From contig JAUYHV010000268.1 of NCBI GenBank assembly GCA_030689845.1, forward strand, positions 1-12,085: a stretch of DNA of 12,085 bases, read 5' to 3'. Both the position numbers and the translations under genes were made by a program. This DNA comes from Dehalococcoidia bacterium (lineage in GTDB: Bacteria; Chloroflexota; Dehalococcoidia; JACQUA01). This document shows, one piece after another, positions 6,337-12,085 of the stretch (its first letter is position 1; each line of letters begins with the position of its first letter). The notes below the pieces were generated by a model. It saw only the letters and a list, made by a program, of their open reading frames with translations. It was not told the origin of the DNA and made no database searches.

Positions 6337-6633
6337 ATGAAACTGAGCCGGGAAGAAGTACTTAATAAAGCCTTACTGGCTCGAATAGGGCTCAGCGATG
6401 AGGATGTGGAGAAATTCCGGGAGCAACTGTCCAATATCCTGGAGAACTTCACCATATTGCAGGAAGTAGATACCTCTGATGTTCCCGCCACTGCCCAGTC
6501 CGTCGACCTTAAGAACGTCATGCGGGACGACGTGGTAATGCCTTCCAGTTCCCAGGAAGAAATCCTGATGAACGCCCCGCGGCGGGAAGATGACTTCTTC
6601 CGCGTTAAGGCAGTTCTTGAGCAGGAAGGGTAA
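6337..6633 (+). CDS. gatC: Asp-tRNA(Asn)/Glu-tRNA(Gln) amidotransferase subunit C
   Basis: A 98-residue small subunit of the GatCAB transamidase. The complex converts misacylated Glu-tRNA(Gln) or Asp-tRNA(Asn) to the correct aminoacyl-tRNA, and GatC wraps around and stabilises GatA. The N-terminal helix region (LARIGLSDEDVEKFREQLSN) and the middle DTSDVPATAQSVDLKNVMRDD (about 47-67) are standard for the family, and so is the length. A GAAGGA ribosome site sits seven bases or so before the ATG. Its stop codon (6631-6633) is one base from the TTG start of gatA, so the two are co-translated. Confidence 0.95.
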   Translation: MKLSREEVLNKALLARIGLSDEDVEKFREQLSNILENFTILQEVDTSDVPATAQSVDLKNVMRDDVVMPSSSQEEILMNAPRREDDFFRVKAVLEQEG

Positions 6634-6634
6634 T

Positions 6635-8095
6635 TTGGACCTGCACCAGTTAACAATCCACCAGGCCCGGGATCTCCTGCGTAAAAAAGAAATATCCTCG
6701 GTTGAATTGACCAAAGCTGTTTTAGCGCGCATCGAAAGCGTTGAAAACAGGGTTAAAGCCGTGGTTACTTTGAGCGCCGAGCGGGCCCTGGAAGATGCCG
6801 GGAAAGCCGATAAAGCTTTAGCTTCTGGAGAAAATGGCTACCTGAGGGGAATCCCCTGCCTGATTAAAGATAATATGTGTACCCGGGGCCTCCGGACGAC
6901 TTGCTCCTCGAAGATGCTGGAGAATTTCATTCCCCCATACAATGCCACCGTCGTCGAAAAACTCGAGGCCCGGGGAATGGTACTACTGGGAAAGACTAAC
7001 ATGGACGAGTTCGCCATGGGCTCTTCTACGGAAAATTCCGCCTTCTTCCCAACCCACAACCCCTGGGACATTGAAAGGGTCCCCGGAGGCAGCAGCGGTG
7101 GGTCGGCCGCTGCAGTGGCAGCGGATGAAGCCATCTATACCCTTGGCTCCGATACCGGTGGAAGCATCAGGCAACCGGCAGGTTTTTGTAACGTCGTAGG
7201 GCTCAAACCAACCTATGGCCGCGTTTCCCGGTTCGGACTGGTTGCTTTTGCCAGTTCCCTTGACCAGATCGGCCCCCTGACAAAAGACGTCAGGGACTGT
7301 GCCCTGGTGTTGAACGCCATAGCCGGTTATGACCCAAGGGATTCCACCTCGGTTGATTGTCCTGTTCCCGATTATACCCAAGCGCTGGTCCCTGACCTCA
7401 AAGGTCTCAGGCTGGGGGTACCGAAGGAATATTTCGTGGAGGGCATGCAGACTGAAATAAGGGATTCGATCCATGCAGCAATTAAAAAGCTGGAAGAACT
7501 GGGCGCAGAAATCGACTGGGACGTCTCCCTGCCCAGTACCCGTTTCGCCCTTTCAGTGTACTATATTATTGCCCCTTCGGAAGCTTCGGCAAACCTGGCG
7601 CGTTACGACGGTGTGAAATACGGGTTTTCCTATGAAAACGCCTCCAGTATATGGGACGCTCTGGAAAAGACCAGGCAATTTGGCTTTGGTCCCGAGGTCA
7701 AACGGCGTATAATGCTGGGCACTTACGCTCTTTCGGCAGGCTACTACGATGCCTACTACCTCAAGGCCCAGAAGGTACGCACCCTGATACGGCGTGAATT
7801 TGACGAGGCCTTTAAAAAATACGACGCCCTTATCACTCCAACTTCACCCACCGTGCCCTTTAAAATCGGGGAAAAAGCCGACGACCCCATGCAGATGTAC
7901 CTCAGCGATGTCTGTACCCTGCCCGTGAACATAGCCGGGATACCCGGCCTTTCGGTACCGGCCGGTCTGCCAGGCGGCTTGCCGGCAGGAATGCAAATCC
8001 TGGGTAAACATTTCAGCGAGGAGACGCTGCTGCGCATCGGCTATGCCTATGAGCAGGCTACCGAATGGCACAGGCAAAAACCGCCCCTGAACTGA
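6635..8095 (+). CDS. gatA: Asp-tRNA(Asn)/Glu-tRNA(Gln) amidotransferase subunit A
   Basis: The 486-residue amidase subunit hydrolyses glutamine and passes the ammonia to GatB for amidation of the charged tRNA. It is a complete amidase-signature enzyme with the Ser-cisSer-Lys triad K78 (CLIKDN), S153 (PGGSSGGSAAA) and S177 (GSDTGGSIRQPA). Then comes GLKPTYGRVSR, the usual continuation. I place the start at TTG 6635: it directly follows the gatC stop, has an AGGAAGG ribosome site at 6623-6629, and gives the family's normal N-terminus (DLHQLTIHQARDLL) and length. A longer ATG start at 6590 would overlap gatC and add non-conserved residues. No gatB follows; it must lie elsewhere. Confidence 0.96.
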   Translation: MDLHQLTIHQARDLLRKKEISSVELTKAVLARIESVENRVKAVVTLSAERALEDAGKADKALASGENGYLRGIPCLIKDNMCTRGLRTTCSSKMLENFIPPYNATVVEKLEARGMVLLGKTNMDEFAMGSSTENSAFFPTHNPWDIERVPGGSSGGSAAAVAADEAIYTLGSDTGGSIRQPAGFCNVVGLKPTYGRVSRFGLVAFASSLDQIGPLTKDVRDCALVLNAIAGYDPRDSTSVDCPVPDYTQALVPDLKGLRLGVPKEYFVEGMQTEIRDSIHAAIKKLEELGAEIDWDVSLPSTRFALSVYYIIAPSEASANLARYDGVKYGFSYENASSIWDALEKTRQFGFGPEVKRRIMLGTYALSAGYYDAYYLKAQKVRTLIRREFDEAFKKYDALITPTSPTVPFKIGEKADDPMQMYLSDVCTLPVNIAGIPGLSVPAGLPGGLPAGMQILGKHFSEETLLRIGYAYEQATEWHRQKPPLN

Positions 8096-8130
8096 TGCTA
8101 TCCGTAATACCGGGGATTTATTCACTCCCG

Positions 8131-8159
8131 ATACTGTGGTATTATTAAAATAACAGTAT
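8131..8159 (+). promoter_or_regulatory. Palindrome over a putative extended -10 upstream of the Lrp gene
   Basis: ATACTGT (8131-8137) and its exact complement ACAGTAT (8153-8159) flank an A/T-rich core, and a TGGTATTAT extended -10 (8137-8145) lies inside. Lrp/AsnC proteins typically repress their own promoters through A/T-rich palindromes, so this is a candidate self-control site. The stem has no T-run after it, so it is not a convincing gatA terminator. The remaining gatA-lrp gap shows nothing else. Confidence 0.4.
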
Positions 8160-8264
8160 TACATTAGCAAGCCCTTCGGGTCCGCAATATGTTTTATCGA
8201 TGTCGGAAACAATAAGCAGCAAATAAGGGTCGGTGTGTACCACCATGCCATGAAGGAGCATGAA

Positions 8265-8753
8265 ATGCCTGATAAAAGTGAAATCTATAAAATCCTTGAA
8301 AAGGACTCCCGGACGAAACCTCAGCAAATTTCGGACATGACGGGTATCCCCGTTACTGAAGTAAAAAACTTTATAAAAAAAGGAGAGAAAAACCGCTCCA
8401 TCCTTAAATATAAAGCGGTTATCAACTGGCAGAAGGTTGAAGATGACCAGGTCTGGGCGCTGATAGAAGTAAATGTTCAACCCCAGAGGAAGGTCGGTTT
8501 CGATTCCATCGCGGAACGCATATACCGCTTCCCCCAGGCCCGTTCCGTTTACCTGGTCTCCGGGACATACGACCTCTCCGTCCTGGTATCGGGAAAAACC
8601 ATGCATGAAGTCGCCAGTTTCGTCTCTGAAAAACTGGCGTCTCTCGATGGCATTAAAGCAACGGTAACCCATTTTCTCCTGAAAAAATACAAGGAAGACG
8701 GGGAAATCCTTGAAGGGGGAGAAAGCGTTACCCGCCTCCCGGTAACCCTGTGA
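8265..8753 (+). CDS. Lrp/AsnC-family transcriptional regulator
   Basis: A 162-residue one-component regulator. The N-terminal helix-turn-helix (about 5-55) contains DSRTKPQQISDMTGIPVTEV. A linker follows (ILKYKAVINWQKV), then a RAM ligand-binding and oligomerisation domain (about 62-145) with VWALIEVNVQP and the VYLVSGTYDLSVLVSG segment that carries the family's effector-binding glycine region. The start is ATG 8265 because AAGGAG lies six bases upstream at 8253-8258. In-frame GTG 8235 and ATG 8250 would place that site inside the gene. An aminotransferase gene follows on the same strand about 330 bases later, so amino-acid responsive control of that gene and of itself is likely. Confidence 0.9.
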   Translation: MPDKSEIYKILEKDSRTKPQQISDMTGIPVTEVKNFIKKGEKNRSILKYKAVINWQKVEDDQVWALIEVNVQPQRKVGFDSIAERIYRFPQARSVYLVSGTYDLSVLVSGKTMHEVASFVSEKLASLDGIKATVTHFLLKKYKEDGEILEGGESVTRLPVTL

Positions 8754-8796
8754 GAGAATAGCGCCTCTTTTGTTGCATCCTTCATAAGACAGCTAA

Positions 8797-8936
8797 TGTA
8801 GTGTCTCTAATATCCTTTTACAATTTGCGGTGCCACTGGTGTCATTCCCGCGAAAGCGGGAATCCAGAGCAACAGACTGGATTCCGGGTCAAGCCCGGAA
8901 TGACAAAGATTATAAGGCCATTTATGAGACACTACA
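8797..8936. mobile_element. MITE-like element, 140 bp, with perfect 11-bp terminal inverted repeats
   Basis: TGTAGTGTCTC at 8797-8807 is matched exactly by its complement GAGACACTACA at 8926-8936, and the symmetry weakens inward. There is no coding sequence inside. Terminal repeats plus short length fit a non-autonomous element mobilised by a transposase encoded elsewhere. I see no clear target duplication, and I cannot name the parent IS family. It lies between the Lrp and aminotransferase genes. Confidence 0.6.
8841..8904. repeat. Widespread GTCATTCCCGCG-type palindromic repeat nested in the MITE
   Basis: GTCATTCC (8841-8848) pairs with GGAATGAC (8897-8904). Inner GGAATCCAG and CTGGATTCC arms flank a short spacer, and two small hairpins (CCCGCGAAAGCGGG and CCGGGTCAAGCCCGG) form the arms. 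This class of intergenic repeat occurs in many unrelated bacteria. Here it makes up the centre of the larger element. Confidence 0.7.
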
Positions 8937-9008
8937 CTATGAGCAAGATAATACACGCATCACTGTTGCCTTTTAACCCGCTTGCCTTTTCAGTGTTTTT
9001 TTTCAAAA

Positions 9009-9038
9009 TTGATGTAGCTGTCCCTGATATATGTTAAT
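9009..9038 (+). promoter_or_regulatory. Possible promoter of the aminotransferase gene
   Basis: TTGATG (9009-9014, 4/6) is followed by an 18-base spacer and GTTAAT (9033-9038, 4/6). The -10 region lies inside an A/T palindrome, TATAT-GTTA-ATATA (9028-9041), a style suited to Lrp-type binding. The leader to the ATG would be about 35 bases. Confidence 0.35.
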
Positions 9039-9080
9039 ATATAGCCTTAAAAATAGCGGGAGTAAGCAGGTTATTTGAAA

Positions 9081-10286
9081 ATGGCCAGTAACAAAACCGG
9101 GCAGTCCAGGCCAGGCAAGCTGGAAAGAAATATTGTTGCCCAAAAGTTGTCCCTGATACCACCGTCGGGAATAAGGAAATTTTTCGACCTGCTCTCCTCC
9201 ATGGAGGGTGTTATTTCCCTGGGGGTGGGAGAGCCCGACTTTATCACTCCCTGGAACATTTGCGAGGCCGCGATTTATTCCATTGAAAAAGGGCAAACCA
9301 TGTATACCTCCAACCAGGGTATGCCCGAGCTACGCCAGGAATTGTCACGGCACCTGGAAAAACTATATGGCGTCCACTATAACCCTGCCACTGAAATCTT
9401 AATTACCGTCGGGGTCAGCGAAGGCCTGGATCTGGCCCTCAGGGCCGTCCTGGACCCCGGTGACGAGGTAATAATCCCTGACCCCTGTTACGTCGCCTAT
9501 TCGCCCGTTACGGTCCTTGCCGGAGGCGTTCCTGTCCTTATCCCAACCAGTGTCGAGAACGGTTTCAGGCTTCCGGCGCCATCCGTGAAGGCTCGAATAA
9601 CCCCGAAGACGAAGGCTATTATTTTAGGCTACCCTGCCAATCCCACCGGCGCTGTCATGAGCCGTAAAGAACTATCGGACATTAAAGAACTGGCCCGGCT
9701 GAACAACCTCACCGTTATCTCCGACGAGGTTTATGCCCGGCTGGTATATGATGGCACTCACACCTGTTATCCTTCCCTGCCCGGAGCAAAGGAACACTCG
9801 GTCCTTTTAGGCGGGTTTTCCAAGGCGTATGCCATGACCGGCTGGCGGATAGGTTACGCCGCGGGGCCCGCGGAGATTATTGCCGCTATGACCAAAATCC
9901 ACCAGTACACCATGCTTTGCGCCTCCACCATGGGGCAGCAGGCCGCCCTGGAAGCGCTCAAGGGCAGCGAAAGGGATGTAAAAGAAATGGTAGCCGACTA
10001 TAACCGCCGCCGCCGGGTAATGGTCAAAGGGCTGTGTTCAATAGGCCTGGACTGCCATGAACCCGAAGGGGCTTTTTATGCCTTCCCGTCCATAAAAGCC
10101 ACCGGTTTGTCTTCGGAGGAATTTGCGGAAGAGTTGCTCAAAGAGGAAAAGGTAGCTGTTGTCCCCGGCACCGCCTTCGGCGCCTGCGGAGAAGGGCACA
10201 TCCGCTGCTGTTACGCTACCTCTCTGGAGGAAATACATGAGGCCATCCGCCGCATGGGTCGCTTCGTGGGAAAACATTCGAAGTAA
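9081..10286 (+). CDS. PLP-dependent class I/II aminotransferase (aspartate/alanine type)
   Basis: A 401-residue fold-type I aminotransferase that moves an amino group between an amino acid and a 2-oxo acid. The signatures are complete: SLGVGEPDFITP near the N-terminus, YTSNQGMPELRQELSRHL for the active-site loop, N187 (GYPANPTG), D215 and Y218 (ISDEVYARLVYDG), Schiff-base lysine K248 (GGFSKAYAMTGWRIGY), and the carboxylate-binding arginine R375 (GHIRCCYATS). The length is typical. ATG 9081 is preferred over in-frame TTG 9075 because AGCAGG at 9065-9070 is better spaced. It follows an Lrp gene, a common pairing. Exact substrate is not readable; Asp, Ala or a branched-chain/aromatic amino acid are possible. 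A truncated second copy lies at the right edge of the window. Confidence 0.93.
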   Translation: MASNKTGQSRPGKLERNIVAQKLSLIPPSGIRKFFDLLSSMEGVISLGVGEPDFITPWNICEAAIYSIEKGQTMYTSNQGMPELRQELSRHLEKLYGVHYNPATEILITVGVSEGLDLALRAVLDPGDEVIIPDPCYVAYSPVTVLAGGVPVLIPTSVENGFRLPAPSVKARITPKTKAIILGYPANPTGAVMSRKELSDIKELARLNNLTVISDEVYARLVYDGTHTCYPSLPGAKEHSVLLGGFSKAYAMTGWRIGYAAGPAEIIAAMTKIHQYTMLCASTMGQQAALEALKGSERDVKEMVADYNRRRRVMVKGLCSIGLDCHEPEGAFYAFPSIKATGLSSEEFAEELLKEEKVAVVPGTAFGACGEGHIRCCYATSLEEIHEAIRRMGRFVGKHSK

Positions 10287-10300
10287 TTATATCTAATTCA

Positions 10301-10347
10301 ACTGGCTTATAATCACGGTGTCGCAGGTTCGATACCTGTACGGTCTA
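10301..10347 (+). pseudogene. 3' remnant of a tRNA gene
   Basis: The 3' half of a tRNA can be recognised. It has a T-arm with 5-bp stem GCAGG/CCTGT (10323-10327, 10335-10339) and canonical loop TTCGATA, followed by seven acceptor bases ACGGTCT and an A. Before it, ACTGG-CTTATAA-TCACG looks like an eroded anticodon arm with a TAT anticodon. The 5' acceptor strand (expected AGACCGT) and the D-arm are absent, since the aminotransferase gene ends only 14 bases before. A 3' tRNA piece is a typical scar of an element that integrates at tRNA genes, but no integrase is seen. Confidence 0.5.
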
Positions 10348-10527
10348 GTTTACTTTTGTTATGAAAAAGTTCGCTTTTGCTGGCATATAGTTGTCATATA
10401 GTTTGCTATTTTTGCCAGAAAGCTGCTTCTTGCTGTCCTTAACGGTATTTTGTAGCCGTTTCTTAATGTGACAGAATACAAGACTGTCATATTTAGGTAT
10501 CACTGGACAAACATCGGGATGTCTGTG
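10345..10527 (-). pseudogene. Unidentified Lys-rich C-terminal reading frame (possible gene remnant)
   Basis: The minus strand stays open from a TAA near 10527 to a TAG at 10345-10347, inside the tRNA remnant. It encodes about 60 residues, including KYDSLVFCHIKKRLQNTVKD and YDNYMPAKANFFITKVN. There is no start codon of its own. The ORF above it in another frame ends in NTDIPMFVQ at 10500, and the two could be halves of one frameshifted gene. I do not recognise it, and no tyrosine-recombinase motifs are visible. Confidence 0.25.
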
Positions 10528-10733
10528 TTTTTATCGTAACATTGTACGTTTATAGTTGTTACGATTGAACATTCATCCCCGAGGATTGTGCAATTACAGC
10601 CAAACGTATGCCTGTGGCATTTCATGGTTAAAAGTTTGGAGGAAAAACGCGCAGCTTCTGTGGAACCCAGGATGCGGTTGATATGGTCAACCAGTATCTC
10701 CTTCCGGTTATCTATAATATCATGAGACGGCAT
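10500..10733 (-). pseudogene. Truncated ORF: N-terminal fragment of a PLD-like-domain helicase, fused to unrelated sequence
   Basis: The ATG at 10733 directly follows the stop of the HEPN gene, so it is the third gene of that operon. The first 30 residues, MPSHDIIDNRKEILVDHINR then ILGSTEAARF, resemble the start of large SNF2/DEAD-type helicases with an N-terminal phospholipase-D-like domain. In those the sequence goes on as roughly AVGYFFLSG. Here it switches near 10645 to sequence with no such resemblance (SSKLLTMKCHRHTFGCNC) and stops after 77 residues; the full proteins are many hundreds long. I therefore read it as a 5' stub left by a deletion. The family match is from memory and needs a search. 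Confidence 0.45.
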
Positions 10734-11186
10734 TTAGAGCTCCTTTGTGAGACCCGGATGATTTTTGCGAATCCATTGCTCAACATCATCGCGGAGTTGT
10801 TTCGCTAATGCTATCATCTCTTCGGCTTCTTGTTCCGTGACCATTCCGGCTCTATCATAGTCGCTGATGTTGCGCTTCTTGCGGAATTTATCAAGTTGTT
10901 TGATGATAGCCGGGTCTGTATTGATAGTGAAAGCTAATGATTGTAGGACACGGTAGTGTTGCCCTTCTTTCCGTGCGCGGTAACCAGCCGCTGCCAGTGC
11001 GGCCGTAGCCGCTTGCAGAGCCGCATTATGAGCGATGCTTAATCGCCAGTCCGAACCGAGGTCGGGGATTAGGGCTTTCTCCAGGTCTCGGTCACAGATA
11101 TGTAAAAGGTTGGCAATTTCACGTGCCGAGGGGCGGTGTATTTCTATGAATTTATCTTTCAGCCAGTCTGCTAAGCTCAACTTCAT
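10734..11186 (-). CDS. HEPN-domain protein, toxin partner of an MNT/HEPN module
   Basis: A 150-residue all-helical protein. N-terminal SLADWLKDKFIEIHRPSAREI is followed by helices with HICDRDLEKA and SIAHNAALQAATAALAAAGY, then the late helix with KFRKKRNISDYDRAG (100-113). HEPN toxins are ribonucleases with an R-x4-6-H site. In this protein R105-N106 is present, but the position of the His (+5) is Y110, so the canonical catalytic His is missing. It may be a non-nucleolytic subgroup or use another residue. The gene overlaps the end of the MNT gene by 35 bases. GGAG directly abuts the ATG at 11186; TTG at 11180 would have better (6-base) spacing, so the start is uncertain by two codons. The third ORF starts right after its stop. 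Confidence 0.75.
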   Translation of the reverse strand: MKLSLADWLKDKFIEIHRPSAREIANLLHICDRDLEKALIPDLGSDWRLSIAHNAALQAATAALAAAGYRARKEGQHYRVLQSLAFTINTDPAIIKQLDKFRKKRNISDYDRAGMVTEQEAEEMIALAKQLRDDVEQWIRKNHPGLTKEL

Positions 11187-11766
11187 CTCCTATCAGAAAT
11201 ATCTTTTCGCCCTCAAGAACGGTCTTGACGAAGTAATGGTCTTCTTTCACTTTCTGTTTAAACTCGGCAACTGGATAGACAACGGCATTTATCTCGCGCC
11301 CCAGTTTTTCTTCCGCCGGAGACAGAAGACTGACTACATCCCCGAAGGAGATTGTGCCTACGACCATCAAATCCATGTCGCTTTTTCTATCATCGGCACT
11401 CCTCGCAACGGAACCAAAGATAAAAGCTAATTGTATTTTATGTGATACCGGTTCCAGCGATTGCCGAATGACATCAGCCACGCCGAAGGTTTTCCTGACG
11501 ATACTTTTAAGCTCGTTAAAGATGGGGCATTGAGGATTCGCTTGATAATAAACCAGATTACCCGTTTGCTTCCGGTTAAGGACTCCCGCTTCAGCCATCA
11601 ATTTCAATTCCCTTTGGACGGCTCCCGACCCGCTGCCAGTTGCATGCATTAACTGGTTTATGTAGAAAGTTTCATCCGGGCGACCATAAAGCAAAGCCAG
11701 CAAGCCGCGCCTGGTCTTGTTAAAAAGGAATGTAGGAAGCTTATTATCAAATATATCTATGCCCAT
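11152..11766 (-). CDS. Winged-helix/minimal nucleotidyltransferase (MNT) fusion, probable antitoxin and repressor
   Basis: A 204-residue, two-domain protein. Residues about 12-75 form an ArsR-like winged helix (FNKTRRGLLALLYGRPDETF, INQLMHATGSGSGAVQREL, then a wing NRKQTGNLVYYQA). Residues about 105-195 are a minimal nucleotidyltransferase with FIFGSVARSADDRKSDMDLM: G118-S119 and metal ligands D130 and D132. The third acidic position (EINAVVYP) appears to hold N. Related MNT proteins silence HEPN toxins by adding AMP to them; the HTH suggests it also represses its own operon. ATG 11766 is chosen because a consensus promoter ends just before it; the longer reading to 11886 would run through that promoter. 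It overlaps the HEPN gene. Confidence 0.85.
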   Translation of the reverse strand: MGIDIFDNKLPTFLFNKTRRGLLALLYGRPDETFYINQLMHATGSGSGAVQRELKLMAEAGVLNRKQTGNLVYYQANPQCPIFNELKSIVRKTFGVADVIRQSLEPVSHKIQLAFIFGSVARSADDRKSDMDLMVVGTISFGDVVSLLSPAEEKLGREINAVVYPVAEFKQKVKEDHYFVKTVLEGEKIFLIGDEVELSRLAER

Positions 11767-11797
11767 AATTAGCATAATTATACCCATATTGGGCATA
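11758..11797. promoter_or_regulatory. Palindromic operator over the MNT-HEPN promoter
   Basis: TATGCCCA (11758-11765) and its exact complement TGGGCATA (11790-11797) enclose the -10 and the start codon. A smaller palindrome CCCATATTGGG (11783-11793) fills the promoter spacer. Repressor binding here would block RNA polymerase; the winged-helix domain of the first gene product is the obvious candidate. Confidence 0.55.
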
Positions 11798-11804
11798 ATG
11801 TCAA
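11777..11804 (-). promoter_or_regulatory. Consensus promoter of the MNT-HEPN operon
   Basis: On the minus strand a perfect TTGACA (11804-11799) and a perfect TATAAT (11782-11777) are separated by 16 bases. Transcription should begin around 11770. That is only about four bases before ATG 11766 and after ATG 11775, so the mRNA is probably leaderless or nearly so. No ribosome site is visible, which agrees. Confidence 0.75.
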
Positions 11805-11884
11805 GTGGCGAATTTGAGGTCGGATGGATAAAACGGACACCAAACCTTTCATGCTGCCAGCAGTCCTGCGTAGAATCTTTGCTC

Positions 11885-12085
11885 ATAGGCCGCCGGTGAC
11901 AAGAACCCGAAGGGGCATTTTATGTCTTCCCGTCCATAAAAGCCACCGACTTATTCTCGGAGGAATTTGCGGAAGAATTACTCAAGGAGGAAAAGGTAGC
12001 CGTCGTGCCGGGTACCGCCTTCGGCGCTTGCGGGGAAGGTCACATCCGCTGCTGTTACGCTACCTCCCTCGAGGAAATACATGAG
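11885..12085 (+). pseudogene. 5'-truncated second copy of the class I/II aminotransferase (continues past the window)
   Basis: From about 11885 the sequence runs parallel to 10041-10241 with a fixed offset of 1844 and no insertions or deletions. Over 11903-12085 I count 20 differences in 183 bases (about 89% identity). Most are silent: 58 of 61 residues are the same (A-V, G-D and S-F changes), including the substrate-binding Arg in GHIRCCYATS. Upstream the likeness stops abruptly, and an in-frame TGA lies at 11897-11899, so this part cannot be translated as the gene. The silent bias says it diverged as a working gene before it was cut off. The active-site lysine region is missing. Confidence 0.85.

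Noticed and set aside
6983..7474. Minus-strand ORF of 163 residues inside gatA
   Set aside because: Entirely antisense to a well conserved gene; no start context or recognisable domain.
6635..8095. Missing gatB as an oddity
   Set aside because: gatB is often unlinked from gatCA, so absence after gatA is ordinary.
8801..9037. Plus-strand ORF of 78 residues after the Lrp gene
   Set aside because: It begins inside the MITE-like element and is made of the palindromic repeat; composition is not protein-like and there is no ribosome site.
10345..10527. Tyrosine recombinase C-terminus next to the tRNA remnant
   Set aside because: Position would suit an integrase, but the translation shows none of the H-x-R or catalytic Tyr motifs.
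11824..12084. Plus-strand ORF of 86 residues at the right edge
   Set aside because: Its second half is the aminotransferase copy read in a wrong frame (Arg-rich, no homology style); the correct frame of the copy is clear from the match to 10041-10241.

Overview
The window looks like part of a bacterial chromosome of moderate GC. It has two housekeeping or metabolic blocks, one signal-transduction block, and an accessory, decayed right end. gatC and gatA point to the transamidation route for Gln-tRNA and/or Asn-tRNA. Several genes start with TTG or GTG, and good promoters are of the extended -10 type. An Lrp regulator sits next to a class I/II aminotransferase. This fits an anaerobic Chloroflexota (Dehalococcoidia-like) or Clostridia-like lineage, but the assignment is a weak inference from gene content and style; no rRNA or other marker is present.

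Left end (1-1866). A probable end of an IS21-like element abuts a complete IS256-family insertion sequence with an intact DDE transposase on the minus strand. Between the IS and the next gene, the minus strand carries what looks like a frameshifted remnant of an unidentified protein.

Signal and envelope block (1867-5955). First comes a membrane-anchored or secreted protein with a thermolysin-style zinc site (HEWVH...NETSAD). Next is a small secreted protein with a Gly/Met-rich (GMMG) tail. It is followed by a strong hairpin terminator and an OmpR-type response regulator overlapping its histidine kinase. The kinase's short extracytoplasmic loop carries the same GMMG motifs as the secreted protein. 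The secreted protein's promoter region has four YTCCAC-like repeats at exact 11-bp steps, the spacing expected for an OmpR/PhoB-type regulator. I read this as a possible closed circuit in which the kinase senses a soft metal such as Cu(I) and its regulator activates a Met-rich metal-binding exported protein.

Housekeeping block (5956-10286). After a region rich in palindromic repeats come gatC-gatA (no gatB in the window), an Lrp/AsnC regulator with a palindrome over its putative promoter, a 140-bp MITE-like element with a widespread palindromic repeat nested in it, and an intact class I/II aminotransferase.

Accessory right end (10287-12085). The 3' part of a tRNA gene lies just after the aminotransferase. 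On the minus strand follows a nucleotidyltransferase/HEPN toxin-antitoxin-like operon: a winged-helix-MNT fusion, an overlapping HEPN protein lacking the canonical catalytic His, and a third, truncated ORF whose N-terminus resembles PLD-like-domain helicases. The operon has a consensus promoter, a probable leaderless start and a palindromic operator. The window ends in a 201-bp 5'-truncated copy of the upstream aminotransferase (about 89% identical in its clear part) in direct orientation. The module is therefore bracketed by diverged direct repeats of a chromosomal gene, which suggests insertion or rearrangement at this locus.
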